From the NCBI RefSeq assembly GCF_009857135.1, contig NZ_CP047318.1, positions 744,001 to 808,000 of the forward strand: a DNA stretch of 64,000 bases, in the 5' to 3' direction. The position numbers were made by a program, and so were the translations under genes. Numbering within the stretch: the first letter of the stretch is position 1; each line of letters begins with the position of its first letter. Positions 38,937 to 48,378 of the stretch are shown one piece after another. The stretch is from Streptomyces sp. HM190. GTDB taxonomy: Bacteria > Actinomycetota > Actinomycetes > Streptomycetales > Streptomycetaceae. The notes under the pieces are model-generated. The model ran no database searches. It was not told the origin of the DNA and saw nothing but the letters and a program-made list of their open reading frames with translations.

Positions 38937-40175
38937 TCAACCGGTCGCGTGGACGGGCTCCACGGGTTCCACGGGCTCGGCCACGGCCGCCGGCTCCCCG
39001 GTCGGGGCCGGTGCGCGGTGGTCGCCGCGTCGGGTGACGCGGCGGGCGAGGGGTTCGGTCCAGCGGGCGGCGAGCGGACCGAGGACGACGAGGATCAGGA
39101 CGTAGGCGGTGGCGAGGGGACCGATGCGGGGTTCGACGCCGACGGCGAGTCCGGCGATGACGATGGAGAACTCGCCCCGCGCGACCAGGGTTCCGCCCGC
39201 CCGCCAGCGGCCCTTCGCGGGGATGCCGGCGCGGCGGGCCGCCCAGTAGCCGGTGGCGATCTTCGTGAGGGCGGTGACGGCGGCCAGCGCGAGGGCCGGG
39301 AGGAGCACCGGCGGAATGTCGGCGGGGTCGGTGTGCAGGCCGAAGAAGACGAAGAACACCGCGGCGAACAGGTCGCGCAGCGGGGTGAGGATGCTGCTGG
39401 CGCCTTCGGCGACCTCTCCGGACAGGGCGATCCCCACGAGGAAGGCGCCCACGGCGGCCGAGACCTGGAGGTGCTGGGCGACCCCGGCGACGACGAGGGT
39501 GAGCCCGAGAACGACCAGGAGGAGCAGTTCGGGGTTGTCGGAGGAGACGGCGCGGCTGATGAGCCGGCCGTGCCGCAGGGCCATGTAGAGGACGATGCCC
39601 ACGGTGCCCAGGGCGATCAGCAGGGTGACGGCACCGCCCGCGAGGCTGACCCCGGCGAGCACGGTGGTGAGGATCGGCAGGTAGACGGCCATGGAGAGGT
39701 CTTCGAGGACCAGGATGCCGAGCACCACGGGAGTCTCGCGGTTGCCGAGCCGCCCCAGGTCGCCGAGGACCTTGGCGATGACGCCGGAGGAGGAGATCCA
39801 GGTGACCCCGGCGAGGGCGGCGGCGGCGACCGGGCCCCAGCCGAGGATCAGGGCGAGCGCGGCGCCGGGTGCCGCGTTGAGGACGAAGTCGACGGCGCCG
39901 GAGGGGTACTGGGTCTTGAGGTTGGTGACGAGTTCGGTGGCGCTGTACTCCAGGCCGAGCAGAAGCAGCAGCAGGATGACGCCGATCTCGGCGCCGGTGG
40001 CGACGAATCCCTCGCTGGCCCGCAGGGGGAGGATGCCGCCCTGGCCGAAGGCGAGCCCGGCGAGCAGGTAGAGGGGTATGGGTGAGAAGCCCACGCGTCC
40101 GGCGAGGCGTCCCAGCAGGCCGAGGGCGAGGATGATCGCCCCGAGTTCGATGAGCATGGCGGTGGTGTGATGCAC
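38937..40175 (-). CDS. Cation:proton antiporter, CPA2/KefB-like
   Basis: 412 residues with about 12 hydrophobic helices from the N-terminus on (MLIELGAIILALGLLG). GLEYSATEL, VTWISSSGVIAKVL and VGAFLVGIALSG are family stretches. It probably exchanges K+ or Na+ for protons at the cytoplasmic membrane. There is no fused TrkA-N/RCK domain; the C-terminus is only a short Pro/Glu/Val-rich tail. Single-domain forms often work with a separate TrkA-C regulatory protein, but none is encoded within the window beside it. Start ATG at 40175 or the second ATG five codons later. Confidence 0.9.
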   Translation of the reverse strand: MHHTTAMLIELGAIILALGLLGRLAGRVGFSPIPLYLLAGLAFGQGGILPLRASEGFVATGAEIGVILLLLLLGLEYSATELVTNLKTQYPSGAVDFVLNAAPGAALALILGWGPVAAAALAGVTWISSSGVIAKVLGDLGRLGNRETPVVLGILVLEDLSMAVYLPILTTVLAGVSLAGGAVTLLIALGTVGIVLYMALRHGRLISRAVSSDNPELLLLVVLGLTLVVAGVAQHLQVSAAVGAFLVGIALSGEVAEGASSILTPLRDLFAAVFFVFFGLHTDPADIPPVLLPALALAAVTALTKIATGYWAARRAGIPAKGRWRAGGTLVARGEFSIVIAGLAVGVEPRIGPLATAYVLILVVLGPLAARWTEPLARRVTRRGDHRAPAPTGEPAAVAEPVEPVEPVHATG

Positions 40176-40545
40176 GGGCGTCTGTCCTCCGTTGGCGAGG
40201 GCGGGCGGCGTCTGTGCCTGGTGTCGGGTGGGCGTGTGCGGCGGACGGGCGTACGGTGCGGCCCGTCACTCGCCGGTATCGGGAACACTGTCGCGAGCGG
40301 CGATCACGGCACGCACGCGGATGACTCGGCCCACGTCCCTCGCCCCCCTTCACGTCGGCCCTGGAACGCCGACCACTTCCCCCACGCCTGAGCGAATACA
40401 TGCTCAATGGAGCATAAGTATTCCGTAAGGATGCTAGCGCATCATCGAAAGGGATAATCCGAAAACCACAATGTCCATACGCGGGACGCCTGGTGTGACG
40501 GGCCGGGAGCTGGGCCCTACGGCCGTACGTCTCGCGCCAGGTTGG
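40176..40545. other. 370-base intergenic region with an AT-rich block
   Basis: No gene is supported. The 90 bases around 40385-40475 are clearly richer in A and T than the surroundings and hold the inverted repeat at 40394-40423. It is the upstream region of the antiporter gene and follows the pyruvyl transferase-like gene, so it should contain the antiporter promoter. Confidence 0.6.
40394..40423. promoter_or_regulatory. Imperfect palindrome, candidate operator
   Basis: GAATAC-ATGCTC (40394-40405) faces GAGCAT-AA-GTATTC (40410-40423) across AATG, giving twelve pairs with a two-base bulge. AT-rich and symmetrical, it looks like a repressor site about 220 bases upstream of the antiporter start. 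Confidence 0.4.
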
Positions 40546-41757
40546 TCAGCGCGGGGTGGCGAGCAGCGCGGTGAGCGTCTCGGTGAAGGCGGTCGCCGAC
40601 TGGTCGGCGTGCTCACGTATGCGTGCCGCGACGGCGTCGGCGCCGCCGCCCTCCACGAGGCGGAGCAGCCGGTCGAGGCGCCGCTCGTGGCCCTCGCGGG
40701 TGTCGGGAAGAGTGGTCAGGTAGAAGTCCGCCGCGTCGTAAGCCAGATGGAACACGTGCTTCTTGACGTCGCTCAGCGTCAGATAGTCGTCGTGGGTCGT
40801 CGGCACCGGCTCGGGGGCGCCCACGCACAGCACCGGGGTGCCGGCACCCCAGGCGTTGACCGCCAGATGGTAGGTGTCGGTGACGACCAGCCGGTAGCGG
40901 GGCAGGACCCGCAGCAGGTCGCCGAGGGTGTGGTCGCCGGGCCGCCGCGCGATGTGGGCGGCGGGGGCCGGGACGTCCCGGTCGAACCAGGGCAGCCATT
41001 CGAGCGGGGCGCCGAGACGGTCCGCGAGGGACGCGCAGAAGTCCGGCAGCCAGGCCGGGATCTCGGTACGCGCGCCGAGGAACACGCCGATCGCGCCGCC
41101 CTCCGGCAGGTCCTGGGACCAGGCCGTGGCCGGGAGGTGGTCCAGGTCGCCGGGGCGGGACAGCAGGGCCGCGTCCGCACCGAAGTACTCGGTGGCGCGG
41201 TCCCCGCGGAAGCGGGCGATCCTGGCCGCGGAGAGCGGCTCCCGCGTCCAGATCCGGTGACTGCGCGTCACCAGGCGTGAGAACAGCGGGCCGTACTCCT
41301 TGTCCTCGTAGTCGGACTGCGTGTTGTGCAGGATCGTCCCGCCGTAGCTGAGGGTGCGCGAGAGGAGTTCGTCCGGCTGGTCCGCCATGAGCAGCGTGCG
41401 GTTCAGCAGTTGACGGGCCGCGTCCCGGTCCTGCGCCATGCCGAAGTCCATGAGGCGGTTCGTCGCGTCCTGCGCCAGGTAGTGCCGCGCGTGCAGGAAG
41501 TCCCCCCAGAAGACGACCGCGTCGTGCTCGCGCAGCTCGTCGACGTGCTCGGCCAGCGGCCGGAAGCGGAACGGGAACGCGGTGCCGCGGGCGCACTCCC
41601 GCAGGTCGACCGTCTCCGGTGGGTGCAGGGTGTACCAGGTGGCGTCGACGGGGCCGGCCATCCGCCGCCGGAGAGACTCAAACGCCAGGTCGACGGTGAC
41701 CATGCCCGTGTTGCGGTACCCGATGTTCGGCGCGGTGATGACGGCAACGCGTGCCAT
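40546..41757 (-). CDS. Polysaccharide pyruvyl transferase-family protein
   Basis: 403 residues. The C-terminal half has the family pattern RLVVTDTYHLAVNAWGAGTPVLCVG, and the N-terminus has AVITAPNIGYRNTGMVTVDLAF. Members transfer pyruvate from phosphoenolpyruvate to sugars of surface polymers, or are GT-B-like proteins of unknown activity. No cell-wall polymer genes adjoin it. Start ATG at 41757. The next gene upstream (NUDIX) is co-directional but 190 bases away. Confidence 0.75.
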   Translation of the reverse strand: MARVAVITAPNIGYRNTGMVTVDLAFESLRRRMAGPVDATWYTLHPPETVDLRECARGTAFPFRFRPLAEHVDELREHDAVVFWGDFLHARHYLAQDATNRLMDFGMAQDRDAARQLLNRTLLMADQPDELLSRTLSYGGTILHNTQSDYEDKEYGPLFSRLVTRSHRIWTREPLSAARIARFRGDRATEYFGADAALLSRPGDLDHLPATAWSQDLPEGGAIGVFLGARTEIPAWLPDFCASLADRLGAPLEWLPWFDRDVPAPAAHIARRPGDHTLGDLLRVLPRYRLVVTDTYHLAVNAWGAGTPVLCVGAPEPVPTTHDDYLTLSDVKKHVFHLAYDAADFYLTTLPDTREGHERRLDRLLRLVEGGGADAVAARIREHADQSATAFTETLTALLATPR

Positions 41758-41947
41758 GTGCTCGATTTCCCCTTCGCCGGTGTGCCGGCGCCGTCGCGGT
41801 CAGAAACGGATCATGTGCCAACGTACACGCCCGCCCCGGCCCGGACGCGCCCGGCCCCGTCGGCCCGGTGACACCAACCGCCCTGCGAGAAGGGGAACTT
41901 GGGGGTACTACGGACCCGCGGGGACCGTGCGCGGGGCTCCTCCGCCC

Positions 41948-42421
41948 CTAGACGACGGGGTCGAACCAGGTGGGCGCGTCGGACATGGACTGCTTGATCC
42001 GGAACAGCGCGAACTCGCTCAGGTCGGGCAGCGCGTCCAGGGAGTACCAGCCCACCTCCAGCGACTCGTCGTCGTTGACCCGTGCCTCTCCACCGACGGC
42101 ACGGCACCGGAACGTGGTGTCCATGTACTGGCAGACGTCCCCGTTGTCGTAGCGCACCGGGGCGAGTGCCTGGACGAGGACGATCCGCTCGGCCACGCAC
42201 CTGATCGCCGTCTCCTCGTGGACCTCGCGCACGGCGCAGGCGGCGGGCTGCTCCCCGGGGTCCGGGATGCCGCCGATGAGCGACCACTGGCCGTTGTCGG
42301 AGCGGCGGTTCAGCAGCACTCTGCCCTCGTCGTCGAAGACGACGGCGGTGACCCCCGGGAGCCAGAGGAGCTGATGACCGGCGGAGACACGGAGCGTGCT
42401 GATGAATTCAGGGGTAGCCAT
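41948..42421 (-). CDS. NUDIX hydrolase
   Basis: 157 residues with a Nudix box GGIPDPGEQPAACAVREVHEET that keeps the metal-binding REVHEE core. NUDIX enzymes hydrolyse nucleoside diphosphates linked to another moiety. The substrate cannot be deduced. ATG at 42421; Lnt ends 67 bases upstream on the same strand. Confidence 0.9.
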   Translation of the reverse strand: MATPEFISTLRVSAGHQLLWLPGVTAVVFDDEGRVLLNRRSDNGQWSLIGGIPDPGEQPAACAVREVHEETAIRCVAERIVLVQALAPVRYDNGDVCQYMDTTFRCRAVGGEARVNDDESLEVGWYSLDALPDLSEFALFRIKQSMSDAPTWFDPVV

Positions 42422-42488
42422 GGAGTCGACCCTAACGGGCCGGTTCCCTCACCCCGACGCTTGCCGCAAGCGCATGCGCGGCGTACGG

Positions 42489-44105
42489 CTACACGCCACC
42501 CGCGCGCCTCCCGCGCACACCGGCCCCGACCGCCCAGCCGAGCCCACCGGCCGCGACCAGGACCAGCAGCATCTCGGGCAGGATGCCGACCTTGGTGGCG
42601 GGCGTCTCGGAGGAGCGCAGCGGCACCTTCTGGACCAGCGAGTCGGCGACGAACATCCCGGTGCGCTGCGTGATCCTCCCGTCGGGCATGATGATCGCGC
42701 TGACGCCGCTGGTCACCGGCACGGTGACGGTCCGGCTGTGCTCGACCGCGCGGACCCGGGACATGGCGAGCTGCTGGTAGGTCATCTCGCTGCGGCCGAA
42801 GGTGGCGTTGTTGCTGGGCACGGAGATCAACTGCGCGCCGTCGGTGACCTCGGAGCGCACCGCCCAGTCGAAGGCCGCCTCGTAGCAGGTGACGAGCCCG
42901 ACCTCGGCGCCGTCCATGGTGAACACGCCGGGCTCGGTACCCCGGCTGAAGTCCTTGCGGACCATGGACGTCCACTGGCTGTTGATGGCGCCGACGAGCG
43001 GCCTCAGGGGCAGATACTCGCCGAACGGCTGGATCTGCCGCTTGTCGTAGGTGTCGGTGGGGCCCTTCTCCGGGTCCCAGAGGATCTGCTCGTTGTAGAG
43101 CTTGCCGTCGCGTTCGACGACGCCGCCGACGGAGATGGGCGCGCCGATGGCGGTCGCCGCCTGCTCGATGACCGCGCGGGCGTCGTCGTTGGCGAAGGGG
43201 TCGATGTCGGAGGAGTTCTCCGGCCAGAGCACGAAGTCCGGCTGCTCCACCTTGCCGGACTTGACCTCGGCCGCGAGGCGCTCGGTCTCCTTGGCGTGGT
43301 AGTCGAGGACGGCCCGGCGCTGGGCGTTGAAGTCGAGGCCGAGCCGCGGGACGTTGCCCTGGACGACGGCGACGGTCGCCGTGCCGTCCTCGGCCCGGTC
43401 GGTGACGAGGCCGCGGGAGGCGAGGGCACCGGCCACGGGTACGGCCACGCTCAGCGCCGCCACGGCGGCGGTCCCCCGGCGCAGCGCGGCGCCGGTGCGC
43501 CGGGCGTCGGCGACCAGCCGGACGGTCTCGAACAGCCCGTAGCCGCACAGGACGACGGCGAAGCCGAGGACCGGGGTGCCGCCCAGCGCGGCGAGCGGCA
43601 GGAAGACGCCGTCCGCCTGGCCGAAGGCGATCTTGCCCCAGGGGAAGCCGTTGAAGGGGGCACGCGCGCGTGCGGCCTCGCCGGCGATCCACAGGGCGGC
43701 GGCCCACAGCGGCCAGCCGGGGAGCCTGGACACGACGGCGGTGCCCGCGCCGACGAGCGCCACGAACACCGCTTCGATGGCGACGAGCGCGAGCCACGGT
43801 CCGGGCCCGACCTCCACACCGGTCCAGACGAGCAGCGGCAGCAGGAAGCCGAGACCGAAGAGGTAACCGAGGCCTAGTCCCGCCTTCCAGCTCCGCCCGC
43901 GCAGCACCCAGCCGAAGCCCGCGAACGCCGGCAGGGCCAGCCACCACAGGGTCCGGGGCGGGAAGCTGACGTAGAGCAGCACTCCGGAGAGCGCCGCGAC
44001 GGCGGCCGGGAGGAGCCGACGGGCCCATCGGGACGCGCGGGAAACGGGCGCGGCCTGGGGTTCGAGCTGCTCCGGCTCGTCTACGGGAGTCGCGGTGACG
44101 GTCAC
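42489..44105 (-). CDS. lnt: Apolipoprotein N-acyltransferase
   Basis: 538-residue membrane enzyme that adds the third acyl chain to lipoproteins. About six N-terminal helices precede a nitrilase-fold domain from about 240. Its catalytic triad is Glu296 in WPENSSD, Lys355 in DKRQIQPFGEYLP and Cys407 in VTCYEA, spaced as in the E. coli enzyme. A final helix lies at about 510-530. The GTG at 44105 starts VTVTATPV. Streptomycetes often have two Lnt copies; only one is in this window. Confidence 0.93.
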   Translation of the reverse strand: MTVTATPVDEPEQLEPQAAPVSRASRWARRLLPAAVAALSGVLLYVSFPPRTLWWLALPAFAGFGWVLRGRSWKAGLGLGYLFGLGFLLPLLVWTGVEVGPGPWLALVAIEAVFVALVGAGTAVVSRLPGWPLWAAALWIAGEAARARAPFNGFPWGKIAFGQADGVFLPLAALGGTPVLGFAVVLCGYGLFETVRLVADARRTGAALRRGTAAVAALSVAVPVAGALASRGLVTDRAEDGTATVAVVQGNVPRLGLDFNAQRRAVLDYHAKETERLAAEVKSGKVEQPDFVLWPENSSDIDPFANDDARAVIEQAATAIGAPISVGGVVERDGKLYNEQILWDPEKGPTDTYDKRQIQPFGEYLPLRPLVGAINSQWTSMVRKDFSRGTEPGVFTMDGAEVGLVTCYEAAFDWAVRSEVTDGAQLISVPSNNATFGRSEMTYQQLAMSRVRAVEHSRTVTVPVTSGVSAIIMPDGRITQRTGMFVADSLVQKVPLRSSETPATKVGILPEMLLVLVAAGGLGWAVGAGVRGRRAGGV

Positions 44106-44349
44106 TCGGGGAGTGTACGGCGCGTGCCCCGGGCGCTGACAGCGCGGTCCGTGCGCTCCGCATACGGTCCGGGCGCGGTTCCGAGGCCCACCGGACGCGG
44201 TTCGGGCGGGAGTGCGGCACACCTCCGCAGCATCGTTCCTGCACAACTCTTCCACACTTGGGCGTCTCACCCGTTACGGTGTGCCCGAGCCTCTGACGTG
44301 CGGCCGAACACGGTCGAGCGGTCGGGGCCCGGCACAGTCGGGGGGCGTT

Positions 44350-45420
44350 GTGAGGTCCAGGGGGACGGAGCCTGCGGCCGGAGCGTCGGCCGCGTCCGAC
44401 AGACGGAACGTTTCCGATGTCACGGGCGTGATCCTGCTCGGGGCGTGCGCGGCCTGGGCGCTGGTCACGGCGGCGGCCCGCGGCGGCCGCCCCGAGGGTG
44501 TGCTGCTGGCGGTGCTCGCGGTGTCGGCCGGTTATGCGGCGGGGCGCATCTGCGGAGCCCTGCTGCCGGTCGTGGCGCCGGGCGCGGGGGCGCTCGCCGG
44601 TCTCGGCCTGGCGGTCACCGCCCCGCACACCTCGGCGAGCTCACCGTTCGTGTCGCCGCTCGGGCACACGGGCGCGACGGCCGCGCTGCTGGTCCTGTCG
44701 GCGGGCGCCGCCTGCTGCGCGGCCTGGGCGGCCCGTGCTCCGGGCCTGCGGTTCGCGCTGCTGCTGCTGGCCGTCGGCGTCGCGGTGACGGCGGGTGTGC
44801 TCGGTTCGATCAGTGGTGTCGTCGCGTGCGCCGGGGTGCTGCTCTGCTCAGCTGCCGCGGCCCGGATGCGCCGGGGCCCCGGGCTCGCGGGGCTCGCGGT
44901 GGCCACCGCCCTGATGGCGGCGGCGACCTGGGCGACAGCGGAGCACGCGCTGCCGTCGGGGCTGACCGACTCCCTGGAGGGCCGGCTGACCCCGCACCGC
45001 GTCCTGCTGTGGCACGACGCGCTCGGCATGGCCCGCGCCGAACCGCTGCTGGGTGCCGGCCCCGGCCGCTTCGGCGAGCTGAGCCCCACGGTCGCCCAGG
45101 CGCTGCCGTCCGACGACAAGCCGCACTCGGCGCCGCTCCAGCTCGCGGCCGAGCAAGGGCTCGTCGGTGCCGCCCTCCTGGTCACGGTGTTCTGCTGGGT
45201 CCTGTACGTCCTGTGGCGGTCCCCGCGGTCCACCCCGGTCGTGCTCACCGCGGGGGCGGCCCTGACCGCGCTGGCCGCGATCGCCACGGTCGGCAACGCG
45301 CTGAGCTTCACGACGGTGACGGCGGGTGCGGGCCTGCTCGCGGGGATGGCGACGGCGCGGCCCCTCCCCGACGAGGAGGGCGGCGTAGGCGTACCGGACC
45401 GTGACACGGCCCGCGGATGA
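44350..45420 (+). CDS. Membrane protein resembling O-antigen ligases
   Basis: 356 residues from the GTG at 44350, which follows GGGGG; an ATG 46 codons earlier leads into a segment without family features. About ten hydrophobic helices are seen. HRVLLWHDALGMARAEPLLGAGPGRF and PLQLAAEQGLVGAALL match the large-loop region of the Wzy/WaaL superfamily, which joins or polymerises lipid-linked glycans. Several other such proteins act in cell-wall polymer synthesis; no partner genes lie beside it except the PH-domain protein, which is convergent. Confidence 0.7.
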   Translation: MRSRGTEPAAGASAASDRRNVSDVTGVILLGACAAWALVTAAARGGRPEGVLLAVLAVSAGYAAGRICGALLPVVAPGAGALAGLGLAVTAPHTSASSPFVSPLGHTGATAALLVLSAGAACCAAWAARAPGLRFALLLLAVGVAVTAGVLGSISGVVACAGVLLCSAAAARMRRGPGLAGLAVATALMAAATWATAEHALPSGLTDSLEGRLTPHRVLLWHDALGMARAEPLLGAGPGRFGELSPTVAQALPSDDKPHSAPLQLAAEQGLVGAALLVTVFCWVLYVLWRSPRSTPVVLTAGAALTALAAIATVGNALSFTTVTAGAGLLAGMATARPLPDEEGGVGVPDRDTARG

Positions 45421-45532
45421 GACCCGCGGGGACTGATACGGACCGATCGGGACCCCAGGGGTTGCTTCGGCGGACGCCCCCGATTTCCCCCGAGCTCCCG
45501 ATGCCCCTGACTCCCCGGCGCGCCCTTCGGCG

Positions 45533-46090
45533 TCAGCGGGCGGCGCCGGACGCCCTGGGCCTGAGCCGGGCGCGGATGACGTGTACGGCGGTCTCCGCGT
45601 GGTCGACGGTGATGGTGAACGTGTGCCCGTCCAGGAGGCGCAGCACCACGGCCTCGCCTCTGCGTACGACGACGGCGGTGCCCTTCTCGGGGCGCCAGCG
45701 GTAGCCCCAGCCGCCCCACTGGTGGGGGGTGACACGGGGGGCGTAGTGCACGTCGGCGACCTGGGAGAGGGGGATGCGGCGGCGCGGCACGCCGATGTGG
45801 CCGCAGCGCACCTCCACGTACTCCCGGTCGACCCGCACGGAGACGTGCACGAAGGCGAGCGTCCCGAACAGGACCAGCAGCCCGGCCGCGATGCAGCCGA
45901 CGACGGACATGACCAGCGGGGCCGTGCCGGACGTCCACGCGGAGTCGAACGCGAGTTCGATGCCCAGCGCCATGAAGGCGGCGCCGGCGAGCGCCAGGAG
46001 CCACTGGGCGCGATTGGTCGCGCGACCGGTCCAGACCTCTGAGGTGAGGGCTTCGGGGGTGACCGGATCGCCGTGGGGGTGGTCCCTCAT
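45533..46090 (-). CDS. PH-domain membrane protein
   Basis: 185 residues from the ATG at 46090. Alternatively it starts at a GTG at 46144 that overlaps the racemase stop in GTGA and would couple the two genes. Two hydrophobic helices (about 28-48 and 57-78) are followed by a bacterial PH-like domain (VRVDREYVEVRCGHIG, RRIPLSQVADVHYAPRVTPHQWGGWGYR). This architecture is common in actinobacterial membrane proteins of unknown role. Confidence 0.8.
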   Translation of the reverse strand: MRDHPHGDPVTPEALTSEVWTGRATNRAQWLLALAGAAFMALGIELAFDSAWTSGTAPLVMSVVGCIAAGLLVLFGTLAFVHVSVRVDREYVEVRCGHIGVPRRRIPLSQVADVHYAPRVTPHQWGGWGYRWRPEKGTAVVVRRGEAVVLRLLDGHTFTITVDHAETAVHVIRARLRPRASGAAR

Positions 46091-46140
46091 GGCTCCGAGC
46101 GTACTCAGGTTCCGCTGTGCGGGCACCTGGTCGCGGAACG

Positions 46141-46947
46141 TCACTTCTCGGGCTGGACCGCGAGCGCGGCCCCGATCGCCTGGAGCAGCCTGCCCTCCTC
46201 GTACGCCAGGGCGGGCACCGGCAGCGTGCCCTCACGTCCGCTGAGGATGACCGTCAGGCCGGCCTCGGTCCACTCGGCGTCGGGGGCCGGGAGCCCGCCG
46301 ATCCGGCGCAGCGCCTGGGCGGCCACCGCACCGGCGGAGCCGTGCAGGACGAGGGGCGGCCGGCCGGGCTTCTGGACGGCCGCGCGGATGCGTTCGGCGA
46401 CCAGTTCGTAGTGGGTGCAGCCCAGGACGACGGTCGTGACGTCGTCGGGGGTGAGGGCGGCGGCCGCGGCGATCGCGGCGTCGACGGCCGCGTCGTCGGC
46501 GTGCTCGACGGCCTCGGCGAGCCCCCAGCAGGGCACCTCGGTGACCGGCACCCCGTCGGCGAACTCCTCGATCAGTCCGCGCTGGTAGGGGCTGCCGGTG
46601 GTGGCGGGCGTCGCCCAGATGGTGAAGGGGCCGCCGCCGGCCGCGGCCGGCTTGATCGCCGGGACCGTGCCGATGACAGGCAGCTCCGGTTCGAGGAGGG
46701 CGCGCAGGGCGGGCAGGGCGTGCACGGACGCGGTGTTGCAGCCCACGATCAGGGCGTCGGGCCGGTGCGCGGCCGCCGCCTCGGCGACCGCGAGGGCGCG
46801 TCGCGTCAGGTCCTCGGGGGTCCGCGGTCCCCAGGGCATGCCGTCGGGGTCGGACGAGATCACGAGATGCGCGTCGGGGCGAAGACGCCGCACCGCGGCG
46901 GCGGCGGGCAGCAGACCGATACCGGAGTCCATGAGCGCGATCTTCAC
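46141..46947 (-). CDS. Aspartate/glutamate racemase-family protein
   Basis: 268 residues of the MurI fold. Asp7-Ser8-Gly9-Ile10-Gly11 forms the N-terminal loop. The two catalytic cysteines are Cys70 in GCNTAS and Cys177 in LGCTHYE. MurI makes D-glutamate for peptidoglycan. The usual LTV after the first loop is changed (GLLPAAAAV), so this may be a divergent paralogue. It is divergent from the HpnB-like gene with 57 bases between. Confidence 0.85.
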   Translation of the reverse strand: MKIALMDSGIGLLPAAAAVRRLRPDAHLVISSDPDGMPWGPRTPEDLTRRALAVAEAAAAHRPDALIVGCNTASVHALPALRALLEPELPVIGTVPAIKPAAAGGGPFTIWATPATTGSPYQRGLIEEFADGVPVTEVPCWGLAEAVEHADDAAVDAAIAAAAALTPDDVTTVVLGCTHYELVAERIRAAVQKPGRPPLVLHGSAGAVAAQALRRIGGLPAPDAEWTEAGLTVILSGREGTLPVPALAYEEGRLLQAIGAALAVQPEK

Positions 46948-47004
46948 CCGGCCACGATAGACGATTGCCTCGGCGGGGCCGCCGCCGTGGGGCAGACTGC
47001 CGAC

Positions 47005-48180
47005 GTGAGCGCCATCGCGTGGACCGCCGCCGGATCACTCGCCGCCTGGCTGTGGCTGCTGCTCGGCCAGGGCTTCTTCTGGCGCACAGATGTACGGCTG
47101 CCGCCCAGCCGGGACCCGAACGACTGGCCGTACGTCTGCGTCGTCGTCCCCGCGCGCGACGAGGCCGCCGTCCTGCCGGAGAGCCTGCCGTCGCTGCTGG
47201 CCCAGGACTACCCCGGCCGCGCCGAGGTCTTCCTGGTCGACGACGGCAGCACCGACGGCACCGGCGATCTCGCCCGCGAGCTGGCCCTGGGCCGGGATGG
47301 TCTGCCGCTCACGGTCGCCTCGCCCGGGGAGCCGCCCGCGGGCTGGACGGGCAAGCTGTGGGCCGTACGGCACGGGATGGGTCTGGCACACGCGCGTGGC
47401 CCCGAGTACCTGCTGCTGACGGACGCGGACATCGCGCACCGGCCGGACAGTCTGCGCGCCCTGGTGGCGGCGGCGCGCAGCGGCGGCTTCGACCTGGTGT
47501 CGCAGATGGCGCGGCTGCGCGTGGAGAGCGTGTGGGAGCGGCTCGTGGTCCCCGCCTTCGTCTACTTCTTCGCCCAGCTGTACCCGTTCCGCCGGATCGG
47601 GGTGCGGGGCTCGCGCACGGCGGCCGCCGCGGGCGGCTGTGTGCTGCTACGGACGGAGGCCGCCGAGCGGGCCCGGATCCCGGACGCGATCCGGCAGGCC
47701 GTCATCGACGACGTGGCCCTCGCCCGGGCGGTCAAGGGGGTCGGCGGCCACATCTGGCTGGGTCTCGCGGAGCGGGTGGACAGCGTGCGGCCCTATCCCC
47801 GGCTGGGCGATCTGTGGCGGATGGTGTCCCGTAGCGCCTACGCCCAGCTCCGCCACAACCCCCTGCTGCTGGCGGGCACGGTTCTCGGTCTGCTGCTGGT
47901 CTACGCGGTGCCGCCTGCCGCGCTCCTGCTGGGGCCGGCGGCGGGCGACCCGGCGGCGGCGTGGGCCGGCGGATCGGCGTGGGTCCTGATGGCGGCGACG
48001 TATCTGCCGATGCTGCGCCACTACCGGCAGCCGCCGTGGCTCGCTCCGCTGCTGCCGTTCACGGCGGTCCTCTACCTCCTGATGACCGTGGACTGCGCCG
48101 TGCAGCACTACCGGGGGCGCGGCGCGGCCTGGAAGGGCCGCACCTACGCCCGCCCGGAGGCGGTCCCCGAGGAGGGCTAG
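47005..48180 (+). CDS. Family 2 glycosyltransferase, HpnB-like
   Basis: 391 residues. An N-terminal helix precedes a GT2 domain (CVVVPARDEAAVLP, VFLVDDGSTDGT, LLTDADIAHRP, and an IDDVALARAV acceptor motif). Two or three C-terminal helices follow, ending in QHYRGRGAAWKGRTY. The architecture matches hopene-associated glycosyltransferase HpnB. No other hopanoid genes are present, so substrate is uncertain. GTG at 47005; the ribosome site is weak. Confidence 0.82.
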   Translation: MSAIAWTAAGSLAAWLWLLLGQGFFWRTDVRLPPSRDPNDWPYVCVVVPARDEAAVLPESLPSLLAQDYPGRAEVFLVDDGSTDGTGDLARELALGRDGLPLTVASPGEPPAGWTGKLWAVRHGMGLAHARGPEYLLLTDADIAHRPDSLRALVAAARSGGFDLVSQMARLRVESVWERLVVPAFVYFFAQLYPFRRIGVRGSRTAAAAGGCVLLRTEAAERARIPDAIRQAVIDDVALARAVKGVGGHIWLGLAERVDSVRPYPRLGDLWRMVSRSAYAQLRHNPLLLAGTVLGLLLVYAVPPAALLLGPAAGDPAAAWAGGSAWVLMAATYLPMLRHYRQPPWLAPLLPFTAVLYLLMTVDCAVQHYRGRGAAWKGRTYARPEAVPEEG

Positions 48181-48205
48181 GGAAGGGCCAGGGATGGGCC
48201 AGGGA

Positions 48206-48372
48206 GTGTTCCGAAAGGAGCGTCGTCTGCCCGAAGGGCAGGCCCGGCGGCGTCCGGTGCGTGCGATCGCACGGCGGAGGGTCGCCCCGATACCGGTGGT
48301 ATCGGGGCGATCCCGACAACGCGGCGAGCGTGCCTGCCGGACGCCGCCGGGCAGACGGGACTTTCGAAACAC
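48206..48372. repeat. 167-base nested palindromic element
   Basis: Ends are GTGTTCCGAAAG (48206-48217) facing CTTTCGAAACAC (48361-48372), one mismatch. Inside, GCCCGGCGGCGTCCGG (48242-48257) faces CCGGACGCCGCCGGGC (48337-48352), a perfect 16-base arm. At the centre TCGCCCCGATACC (48282-48294) and GGTATCGGGGCGA (48298-48310) make a perfect 13-base hairpin with a GGT loop. It lies between convergent genes, so it may end transcription. Its size and terminal inverted repeats also fit a small non-autonomous mobile element. Confidence 0.75.
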
Positions 48373-48378
48373 GGCCTC

